From Acidobacteriota bacterium (GTDB lineage: Bacteria; Acidobacteriota; Terriglobia; Terriglobales; Acidobacteriaceae), in contig JAJZIF010000041.1 of NCBI GenBank assembly GCA_021810735.1, positions 1 through 14,798 on the forward strand: a stretch of 14,798 nucleotides of DNA, given 5' to 3'. Every line of letters begins with the position of its first letter. Within the stretch, counting starts at the first letter, position 1. Below the pieces are notes generated by a model. That model ran no database searches. It was not told the DNA's origin and saw only the letters and a list, made by a program, of their open reading frames with translations. The position numbers and the translations under genes were made by a program. Positions 8,463 to 14,798 of the stretch are shown one piece after another.

Positions 8463-9935
8463 ATGAAGTCATTCTGGAGTGCGTTGGTAGCAGGCTTCTT
8501 CGTGGCATTGTGCACAATGTATGGAGCCTCAGGAGCGACGGAAGCCTCTTTCGCGAGTACTGAATCCGTCCATTCCACATTGCTGCCGGCAATTGCTTTC
8601 ATCGAAGCTCCCGTTGTAATGGCCGGCGATCTGACCCAGCGCTTCCCGCAAGGAAGCCGCCTGGTGCGAATGACGCCCGGGGTGCAGCCTTCCTCTTTGA
8701 TTCCGCTCACGCCGGAATTCTTCGCCGCCGCCGATCCTCAGGTTTCCTTCGATGGGACCCGAATCCTCTTTTCCGCCCAGCAGACCAAGGGCGCCAGTTG
8801 GCAGATTTGGGAGATGGCAGTGGACGGGTCCGGACTGCGCCAGATCACGCATTGCCCGGGCGATTGCCTCAAACCCGCGTACCTGCCGCAAAACCAGATC
8901 GTGTATACGTCCGTCAGAGGCCAGGGTGCTCAGCGCGCGTCGGCGGTGTATGTATGCCAGGAGAATGGAGAAGGCGTTCATCCGATTACGTTCGGACCGG
9001 GAAATTTCCAGATGGAGACGGTTCTCCACAGCGGACGGATACTGGTTTCGGCGGAGTCCCCTCTGCTGGCGGCCAGCAGCCCCCGTCGATCCCGCACTCT
9101 CTTCACGCTGCGACCCGATGGATCAGGCATGGCGCTGCTTCGCGACGAGGCAACCACCAACCAGAACCGCACCGGAGCTGTCGAGCTGGCCGACGGCACC
9201 ATCCTGTTTCTTGAGTCGAAAAAAGCAGCGGCAGACGCCGCGGGCGGCCAACTCGCATGGATCCACCCAGGTACATTGCGCGCGTCCATCCTAACCGGAC
9301 CATCGTCGGTCTATGGATCCGCAGCCCAACTTCAAGCGGCAACCCTGGTCGTGGCGAAGGAGAACTCGGCGAGGCCGTCCAATCGAAATTTCAATCTCTA
9401 TGCGTTCGATCTTGCCGGCAAATCCCTGGGCGATGTGCTCTACCGAAACGCAAAGGCTTCCAGCGTGCAGGCAGTCCCACTGGTGCCGCATGCGCTGCCG
9501 CAAATCTACTGGAGCATTCTCCATCCAACCGCGCAAACCGGCCGCATTCTCTGCCTCGACTCGTATGTTTCAAAAGATGCGCTGAATGGGCGTCTTGCCG
9601 GTCGCATCGCAAAGGTTCGCGTCCTTACGCTCGATCAGCCGGGAAACCTGGAGCGAATCGTGGGCGACGCGCCGGTCGAATCCGACGGATCCTTTTATGC
9701 CACTGTCCCCGCCGACATTCCAATCCGATTTGAGCTGATGGGATCCAAGGGAGAAATCCTACACGCGCAGCGCAGCTGGATATGGGTGCGAAACGGCGAA
9801 GACCGCGGATGCCAGGGATGCCATGACAGTCCCTCATTCGCCCCGGCAAACCACTTTCCGCAGGCGCTGCGGCGCTTCGATACGCCCACTCCGTTGGGCG
9901 GAGCGTTGCAGGCTCAACACCTGATGCACCCATGA
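8463..9935 (+). CDS. HzsA-related (hydrazine synthase alpha-like) propeller with one heme c motif
   Basis: Periplasmic protein of 490 aa resembling the widespread HzsA-related family. A Sec signal peptide covers about 1-24. TolB/WD40-like blades follow (VSFDGTRILFSA, PAYLPQNQIVYTS, LHSGRILVSAE, ELADGTILFLES). The C-terminal half looks like the HZS alpha middle domain, with GRILCLDSYVS, then PVESDGSFYATVPADIPIRF, then WVRNGEDRGCQGCH. That single CxxCH (450-454) should bind one c-type heme. In true hydrazine synthase the equivalent domain carries a catalytic heme, but no HzsB or HzsC partner is visible, so hydrazine chemistry is not implied. The ATG at 8463 has CAGG 8 nt upstream; a TTG two codons earlier is less likely. 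It is the first gene after the CRP-type promoter, and its stop lies 7 nt before the next gene. Confidence 0.82.
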   Translation: MKSFWSALVAGFFVALCTMYGASGATEASFASTESVHSTLLPAIAFIEAPVVMAGDLTQRFPQGSRLVRMTPGVQPSSLIPLTPEFFAAADPQVSFDGTRILFSAQQTKGASWQIWEMAVDGSGLRQITHCPGDCLKPAYLPQNQIVYTSVRGQGAQRASAVYVCQENGEGVHPITFGPGNFQMETVLHSGRILVSAESPLLAASSPRRSRTLFTLRPDGSGMALLRDEATTNQNRTGAVELADGTILFLESKKAAADAAGGQLAWIHPGTLRASILTGPSSVYGSAAQLQAATLVVAKENSARPSNRNFNLYAFDLAGKSLGDVLYRNAKASSVQAVPLVPHALPQIYWSILHPTAQTGRILCLDSYVSKDALNGRLAGRIAKVRVLTLDQPGNLERIVGDAPVESDGSFYATVPADIPIRFELMGSKGEILHAQRSWIWVRNGEDRGCQGCHDSPSFAPANHFPQALRRFDTPTPLGGALQAQHLMHP

Positions 9936-9942
9936 GAACACC

Positions 9943-11670
9943 ATGAGAAATTCCCCGCGCCCGCTCGCACAAAGGATTGCCATAGCAACGCCGCTTGTGT
10001 TGCTGATGGCGGTCTTCGGTCTCTGCGGGCAGACCGCTGGTTTAGCGCCCGCCACTGCGCAATCTCCCCTGCCGCAGTTTGAAGACGTGACCCAGAAGGC
10101 AGGGATCCATTTCCAGGGCTCATTCGGCGAAAAAGACCTGAGTTCAATCCAGGAAGGAGCTGGCACCGGATGCGCCTGGATTGACTACAACAACGACGGA
10201 CTCCTCGATCTTTACGTAGTCAATGGCCGATATATCGCCGACCTTACCGACCACTCCGCGCCCGATGGCATGAACGCCACCAACCACCTGTACCGGAACA
10301 ATGGCGACGGCACCTTCACCGATATCACGGCCCAGGCTGGAGTCTCCGGGAAAGGTTTCGGCGTCGGCGTGACCGCGGGGGATTTCGACAATGATGGAAA
10401 CGAAGACTTGTATATAACCAACTACAATTCCGCAATTCTTTACCACAACAACGGCAATGGAACTTTTACTGACGTTACGGAAAAAGCGGGCGTACAAAAT
10501 CCATTCTTCGGCACTGGCGCAGCTTTTGTCGATTACGACCGCGACGGCAAGCTGGATCTTTTCGTCGGCAATTATCTGAAGTTCGATCCAAATTATCGAC
10601 AGTATTACACCGCGCAACATTATCCCGGTCCGCTCGGCTACGCGCCGGAGACCAACCGGCTGTTTCATAACAACGGAGACGGCGCCTTTACCGATGTATC
10701 GAAGTCCTCCGGGATTGCCAGCCAGCCGGGTCGTGCCATGGGGATCACGGTCGGAGACTACGACAACGACGGATGGCCGGATATCTACATCGCCAACGAT
10801 ACGATGCCAAGCTTTCTCTACCACAACAACCACAACGGGACCTTCACCGATGTCGCTTCCGATTTGTATGTCGCCTACGGACAAAACGGCGAAGCATCCA
10901 CCGCCATGGGTCCCATCTTTGGCGACTATAACAACGACGGATGGCAGGATCTGTTTGTCTCCGACGCCCACTTCCATCGCTTCTACCAGAATCCCGGCAA
11001 AGCGGGAGGCGCGTTTCAGGATGTGACCAATGCCTCCGGGGTGGGAGCGGTCTCGGGCCAGTTTGTCGGCTGGGGGGATGGCTTTTTCGACTTCGATAAC
11101 GATGGATGGAAAGACCTCTTCATCGTGAATGGCGGGATGGTCTGGCTGGTTCCCATGCCCAGTTCCCTGCTGCGCAACAACGGCGATGGAACATTCACCG
11201 ATGTCTCCCTGCACGCCGGAGATTTCTTTCGGGAGCAAATTGTCGGGCGCGGAGCCTGCTTCGCAGACTATGACAACGACGGCTACATCGACGCGTTTGT
11301 AACCACCCTTGGCGGCAAGGGCATTCTGCTGCACAACACGCCGCCGCCGGGAAAGCGAAACCATTGGCTGACCGTCAAACTCGTGGGGACGCGCAGCAAT
11401 CGGGATGGCTACGGCGCGAGTCTGGAGGCGGTGGCTGGATCGCTGCGCCAGTTCGTCCAATCGACTTCGGAAAGCGGCTACCTTTCTCAGAGCGATCCCC
11501 GGCCGCATTTCGGCTTGGGGCCGTACACCGAAGTCGATACGCTGATCATCCACTGGCCCAGCGGGACGGTCCAGACACTGAAGAACATTCGCGCCGACCA
11601 AATCCTGACTGTGACCGAGCCGGAGTCCGCCAGTAGCGCCGGGACAACCGGAGGCAGGAAGACGCCATGA
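9943..11670 (+). CDS. Sec-exported CRTAC1-family VCBS propeller with ASPIC/UnbV domain
   Basis: Second CRTAC1-type protein, 575 aa, paralogous to the one at 6488-8353. The N-terminus has a basic start and a long hydrophobic stretch ending near PATAQ|S, a Sec signal rather than a Tat signal. Seven Ca-binding-type loops begin near residues 81, 147, 197, 272, 328, 383 and 442 (DYNNDGLLD, DFDNDGNED, DYDRDGKLD, DYDNDGWPD, DYNNDGWQD, DFDNDGWKD, DYDNDGYID). All keep their acidic residues, so a seven-bladed propeller is likely. An ASPIC/UnbV domain follows at about 473-565 (NHWLTVKLVG ... IHWPSGTVQTL). It starts 7 nt after the HzsA-like stop with a poor ribosome site, and its stop overlaps the next ATG by 4 nt, so coupling is likely. 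No enzymatic activity is established for the family. Confidence 0.88.
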   Translation: MRNSPRPLAQRIAIATPLVLLMAVFGLCGQTAGLAPATAQSPLPQFEDVTQKAGIHFQGSFGEKDLSSIQEGAGTGCAWIDYNNDGLLDLYVVNGRYIADLTDHSAPDGMNATNHLYRNNGDGTFTDITAQAGVSGKGFGVGVTAGDFDNDGNEDLYITNYNSAILYHNNGNGTFTDVTEKAGVQNPFFGTGAAFVDYDRDGKLDLFVGNYLKFDPNYRQYYTAQHYPGPLGYAPETNRLFHNNGDGAFTDVSKSSGIASQPGRAMGITVGDYDNDGWPDIYIANDTMPSFLYHNNHNGTFTDVASDLYVAYGQNGEASTAMGPIFGDYNNDGWQDLFVSDAHFHRFYQNPGKAGGAFQDVTNASGVGAVSGQFVGWGDGFFDFDNDGWKDLFIVNGGMVWLVPMPSSLLRNNGDGTFTDVSLHAGDFFREQIVGRGACFADYDNDGYIDAFVTTLGGKGILLHNTPPPGKRNHWLTVKLVGTRSNRDGYGASLEAVAGSLRQFVQSTSESGYLSQSDPRPHFGLGPYTEVDTLIIHWPSGTVQTLKNIRADQILTVTEPESASSAGTTGGRKTP

Positions 11671-13649
11671 AGGTCCGTTCCGCGAGTCCGGCCATCCGGG
11701 GCAGACACCTGGGCAAACTGCTTGCAGGCATCGCAGCTTTCGCCCTGGTCGCGGTCATGACGATCCTGGGGCGACCCTCGGTTGCCAGTGCCGCTCCCCA
11801 GACAACCGGCACGGATTCCGGCAGCTACATCCCACGAGCACAGTATCTGAGTCCGGTGGCCATGACGCTTTCCGAGGATGGCCGCTGGCTGTATATCGCC
11901 TGCGAGGACAGCGACCTGGTGCTGGCCGTGGACACCCGCTCGCAGAAGGTCGAGCGGCGCGTTCACGTGGGCAGGATGCCGAGAGGAATCGCGTTGTCTC
12001 CCGACGGAAAAACCCTGTATGTTTCCAATGAAGATAGCAATGATGTCACGGAAATCTATGCGGAGACTTTCCAGGTTCGTCGCACCCTTCCCGCCGGATG
12101 GGGGCCTGTCGGGCTGACTACAGACCGGACTGGAAACGTGCTGTACGTGGCCAACACCCTGGGCGATGACATCTCGCTCGTGGACCTGAAGTCCGGGAGG
12201 GAATTCAAGCGGCTCGACGCTGGGCATTATCCGGAATACGTCACTCTTTCGCGAGACGGTGGCCGCGTCTACGTTACGAATCTGCTGGCTCGCGTCGCGC
12301 CGGTCGATCAGCCGCCGGTGTCGGAGCTGACCGTCATCGATACTGTGCATCAAATTGTCGCTGCGCGCGTCGACGTGCCGGGAGTGATCCAGATGCGGCA
12401 CATCACGGAGCTGCCCGCAACTGCCGGCGGATATCTTCTGGTTCCATTCATGCGGCCCAAGAACCTGAACCCGCTCGTCCAGATTCAACAGGGATGGTAC
12501 CTGACCCATGGCATGGCAGTCATTCGGCCCGCTGCCGCCGCCGATGGACTGAAAAATTATCACGTGACCGAGGTCCTGCTGGACGATATCGACCGCTACT
12601 ATGCGGACGGCTTCGGCGTTGCCGCCACTCCAGATGGCCGCTGGGCGCTGGTGACAGCCTCCGGGGCCAACGTGGTTTCCGTCGTCGATACAACCAGGCT
12701 TCGCCACCTGTTGCTGCGCACCCCGCCTGCACGGCAACAGGAACTGGCGAATCGACTCGATTCCGCCAGTCACTTCGTCGTTCAGCGATTGCCGGCGGGG
12801 CGAAACCCTACCGACGCAGTCACATCGCCGGATGACCGCTTCGCGTACATCGCCAATCGCATGGACGATACGGTCAGCGTTGTGGATATGAGGCGCATGA
12901 AGATTGCGTCGACAATCGATCTGGGCGGTCCGAAGGAAATTTCACGCCAGCGGAGTGGCGAGCGCCTCTTCTTCAACGCCAGCCACTGCTACCAGGGGCA
13001 AATGGCCTGCGCCACCTGCCATCCGCACGAGGGGCTTTCCGATGGCCTTGCCTGGAGCCTGGAAACGCCGCAACTGGGTCGCGATGTGGTGGAAAACCGC
13101 ACCTTGTTCGGCATCGATGGGACTTCCCCGTTCAAGTGGAATGGAAAAAATCCCAACCTGCAGACGCAGGACGGTCCTCGCACCGCGATGTATATTTTCC
13201 GCTCCCAGGGATTCAGCCCAAAGGAAGTCAACGATCTGGTGACGTATATCCACTCGCTCCAACTGCCGCGCAATCCACATCGGGCTTCCAACGGACAACT
13301 GACCGACACTCAGGCGCGTGGACGTGCCATCTTCTTCCGCGACCGGACCACCGACGACCGGCTGATTCCGCCACTGGATCGTTGCTACACCTGTCATTCA
13401 CCGCTGACTCATTACACCTCGCGAGTGCTGATGGACGTGGGGACCGCGACGCCGTATGACACCATCCGCGCCTTCGATGTGCCGCAGTTGGAGGGCGTGA
13501 TAACACGGCCACCGTACCTTCACAACGGAGAAGCGTTGGAACTGGAAGATATCTGGACCATCTTCAATCCGGAAGACAAGCATGGAATCACTTCCGACCT
13601 GAACAAAGCGCAGTTGAACGACCTGATTGAGTTTCTAAAGACACTATGA
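11667..13649 (+). CDS. YVTN beta-propeller fused to di-heme MauG/cytochrome c peroxidase-like domain
   Basis: Periplasmic 660-aa fusion. A Sec signal peptide ends near residue 44 (PSVASA|A). Residues about 50-435 form a YVTN/lactonase-type propeller (PDGKTLYVSNEDSNDV, GNVLYVANTLGDDISLVDL, DDRFAYIANRMDDTVSVVD). The C-terminal third is a di-heme cytochrome of the bacterial cytochrome c peroxidase/MauG/MbnH superfamily. Heme motifs are CATCH (448-452) and CYTCH (573-577), with typical linking sequence (FKWNGKNPNLQ) and a closing FDVPQLEGV ... PPYLHNGEALELEDIW segment. Such enzymes use H2O2 or store high-valent iron to oxidise proteins or small molecules. Whether this one is a peroxidase, a protein-modifying enzyme or an electron carrier cannot be told, because the distal ligands are not identifiable by eye. 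It overlaps both neighbours by ATGA. Confidence 0.87.
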   Translation: MKVRSASPAIRGRHLGKLLAGIAAFALVAVMTILGRPSVASAAPQTTGTDSGSYIPRAQYLSPVAMTLSEDGRWLYIACEDSDLVLAVDTRSQKVERRVHVGRMPRGIALSPDGKTLYVSNEDSNDVTEIYAETFQVRRTLPAGWGPVGLTTDRTGNVLYVANTLGDDISLVDLKSGREFKRLDAGHYPEYVTLSRDGGRVYVTNLLARVAPVDQPPVSELTVIDTVHQIVAARVDVPGVIQMRHITELPATAGGYLLVPFMRPKNLNPLVQIQQGWYLTHGMAVIRPAAAADGLKNYHVTEVLLDDIDRYYADGFGVAATPDGRWALVTASGANVVSVVDTTRLRHLLLRTPPARQQELANRLDSASHFVVQRLPAGRNPTDAVTSPDDRFAYIANRMDDTVSVVDMRRMKIASTIDLGGPKEISRQRSGERLFFNASHCYQGQMACATCHPHEGLSDGLAWSLETPQLGRDVVENRTLFGIDGTSPFKWNGKNPNLQTQDGPRTAMYIFRSQGFSPKEVNDLVTYIHSLQLPRNPHRASNGQLTDTQARGRAIFFRDRTTDDRLIPPLDRCYTCHSPLTHYTSRVLMDVGTATPYDTIRAFDVPQLEGVITRPPYLHNGEALELEDIWTIFNPEDKHGITSDLNKAQLNDLIEFLKTL

Positions 13650-14779
13650 AAACTAGATCGGAGATTTCGATGAAGCGGGCAAGCGCAGCATGCCACGACC
13701 GCAAAATCCTGTGGGCCGTCAGCATCCTCATTCTGGCCACGGGTATGGCGGCGGCGCAACACCCTTCCTACTACACGAAGTGGGTCAATTACACCGTGGC
13801 GAACGGCTTTCCGCCCGGCGAAGTCTATTGCGTCACTGTGGATGGCAATCGTGTGTGGGCAGGAACCGGCCATGGATTGGTGCTGCTGGAAGATGGCCGT
13901 GTACAAAAGGTCTTCACCACGAAAGACGGCTTGTCCGGCATGGCCGTCATGTCGGTGGCCGTGGATAAACTCACTGGAGATGTCTGGATCGGGACCTTTG
14001 GCGGACTCAGCCGCTATTCCGGCGGGCAATTCAAAAACTACACCAACCTGAGCAGCGGTCTGGCGAATGACCTGGTGTATGGGGTTGCCGTTCAGGGGAA
14101 ATACCTCTGGGTGGCCACCACGGCGGGCGTCAACCGTCTGGATACCCATACCGGAAGCTGGTCGATTTTTAACGAATCCAATGCTCCGTTTGAAGAGCCC
14201 TGGGCCTATGGCATATCCGTGGGAGCGGAAAAGATATATTTCGCCGTCTGGGGAGGTGGAGTGCTTTCCTATGACCTGGCAAATCATTATTGGAAGCCGT
14301 ACACCGATCCTGACGGCGAAATGGAACTGGTCCTTTATCGCAATCAGGGGCTCATTCACAACATTGTCAGCAGCGTCTCCTGGAATCCCGACACAAAAAC
14401 GTTCTGGGCCTCCACCTATTTCGGCCTCAGCAGCTATGACGGGCGAAACTGGCATAACTATCTAAAGAAGGACAGCGGCCTGCCTTCGAATTTCATCAAT
14501 GCGGTAAAGTCGCGCGGCAATGAAGTGTGGAGCTGCACGCAGAAGGGACTCAGCGAATTCAACACCGCGACCAACACCTGGGTCACATACCGACCTAATC
14601 TCAAAACCGGACGCGGAGAAATCCTCATTACTCGTCCAGACGGCAGCAAGCACCGGATCGCATCCAGCACCACCCTGGCGCACAACTACATTCTGAATCT
14701 CGACTTTCAAGGGGACGACATTTGGGTAGCCACGGCAAATGGATTGAGCCATGGCATTCGCCAGCCCCACAAGGAGTAA
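13646..14779 (+). CDS. Stand-alone periplasmic Reg_prop-type beta-propeller
   Basis: Exported 377-aa protein made almost wholly of short propeller repeats like the two-component regulator propeller family: NRVWAGTGHGLVLLEDGRVQ, GDVWIGTFGGLSRYSGGQFK, KYLWVATTAGVNRLDTHTGS, TFWASTYFGLSSYDGRNWH, NEVWSCTQKGLSEFNTATNT, DDIWVATANGLSHGI. A signal peptide ends near AAAQ|HPS. The usual Reg_prop proteins are sensor parts of hybrid histidine kinases, but this one ends after the last blade with no membrane segment, kinase or output domain. It overlaps the preceding stop by ATGA. An internal ATG at 13670 has GGAG 6 nt upstream and keeps the signal peptide, so translation may start there. A role as binding partner or scaffold for the neighbouring redox proteins is inference. 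Confidence 0.82.
   Translation: MKTRSEISMKRASAACHDRKILWAVSILILATGMAAAQHPSYYTKWVNYTVANGFPPGEVYCVTVDGNRVWAGTGHGLVLLEDGRVQKVFTTKDGLSGMAVMSVAVDKLTGDVWIGTFGGLSRYSGGQFKNYTNLSSGLANDLVYGVAVQGKYLWVATTAGVNRLDTHTGSWSIFNESNAPFEEPWAYGISVGAEKIYFAVWGGGVLSYDLANHYWKPYTDPDGEMELVLYRNQGLIHNIVSSVSWNPDTKTFWASTYFGLSSYDGRNWHNYLKKDSGLPSNFINAVKSRGNEVWSCTQKGLSEFNTATNTWVTYRPNLKTGRGEILITRPDGSKHRIASSTTLAHNYILNLDFQGDDIWVATANGLSHGIRQPHKE
13660..13663 (+). promoter_or_regulatory. Internal Shine-Dalgarno favouring the start at 13670
   Basis: GGAG lies 6 nt before the in-frame ATG at 13670, while the outer ATG at 13646 has only a weak AAAG upstream and probably relies on coupling. Both starts give a workable signal peptide; they differ by eight residues. 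Confidence 0.4.
14771..14776 (+). promoter_or_regulatory. Shine-Dalgarno of the next gene
   Basis: AAGGAG, the full consensus, overlaps the last codons of the Reg_prop gene and lies 9 nt before the ATG at 14786. It indicates that the cluster continues past the window edge. Confidence 0.6.
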
Positions 14780-14785
14780 TTTTCC

Positions 14786-14798
14786 ATGCGCGAAACAA
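14786..14798 (+). CDS. Start of a further gene, cut by the window end
   Basis: An ATG 6 nt after the preceding stop, with AAGGAG 9 nt upstream, opens a frame reading M-R-E-T before the sequence ends. The product cannot be identified. Spacing and strand suggest the same operon. Confidence 0.55.

Noticed and set aside
8463..9935. Anammox hydrazine synthase subunit
   Set aside because: Only an HzsA-like middle domain with one heme motif is present. The beta and gamma subunits and hydrazine dehydrogenase are missing from the window.
10144..11601. 485-codon minus-strand frame opposite the second CRTAC1 gene
   Set aside because: Its low-complexity Val/Ile-rich translation mirrors the repeated Asp/Asn/Gly codons of the VCBS loops; it is an antisense shadow.
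11487..12773. 428-codon minus-strand frame opposite the propeller/di-heme fusion
   Set aside because: No domain, signal or plausible start context; the plus-strand frame is clearly coding.
1..14798. Mobile element, CRISPR array, tRNA or rRNA genes
   Set aside because: I saw no transposase or integrase motifs, regularly spaced repeats, or structured RNA genes by eye on either strand.

Overview
The window looks like part of a moderately GC-rich genome of an Acidobacteriota member, probably Terriglobia-like. The main clue is the opening gene, an Oar-type TonB-dependent receptor with an N-terminal carboxypeptidase-regulatory-like domain, a family greatly expanded in that phylum. The clustering of CRTAC1/ASPIC-UnbV proteins with a multiheme cytochrome-TPR protein fits the same group. 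The taxonomic call is inference from gene families only.

Layout: every convincing gene is on the plus strand and the coding is nearly continuous. The order is an Oar-like TonB receptor (175-3483, with an in-frame upstream extension from 49), a candidate 40-residue small protein (3493-3615), a membrane-anchored pentaheme cytochrome c with C-terminal TPRs (3612-6491), and a Tat-exported CRTAC1/ASPIC-UnbV protein (6488-8353). A gap of about 110 bp follows. It carries a perfect CRP-type palindrome and a -10-like element. Then come an HzsA-related propeller with one c-type heme motif (8463-9935), a Sec-exported CRTAC1 paralogue (9943-11670), a YVTN propeller fused to a di-heme MauG/cytochrome c peroxidase-like domain (11667-13649), a stand-alone Reg_prop-type propeller (13646-14779) and the first codons of another gene (14786 onward). 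Junctions inside each half are overlaps or gaps of at most 10 bp, so this is probably one operon with an internal promoter, or two consecutive operons.

Function: all seven full-length gene products carry an export signal or membrane anchor. Together they encode eight CxxCH heme c sites (5+1+2) and five predicted beta-propeller modules, two of which carry repeated Ca-binding-type loops. There is no cytoplasmic enzyme, transporter ATPase or DNA-binding regulator in the window. The simplest reading is an extracytoplasmic redox system. The membrane cytochrome could exchange electrons with the quinone pool, the di-heme and HzsA-like proteins could carry or use electrons in the periplasm, the CRTAC1 and Reg_prop propellers could be scaffolds or substrate-binding partners, and the TonB receptor could import a substrate, cofactor or metal complex. 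The substrate cannot be read from the sequence. I do not recognise this exact combination as a characterised system.
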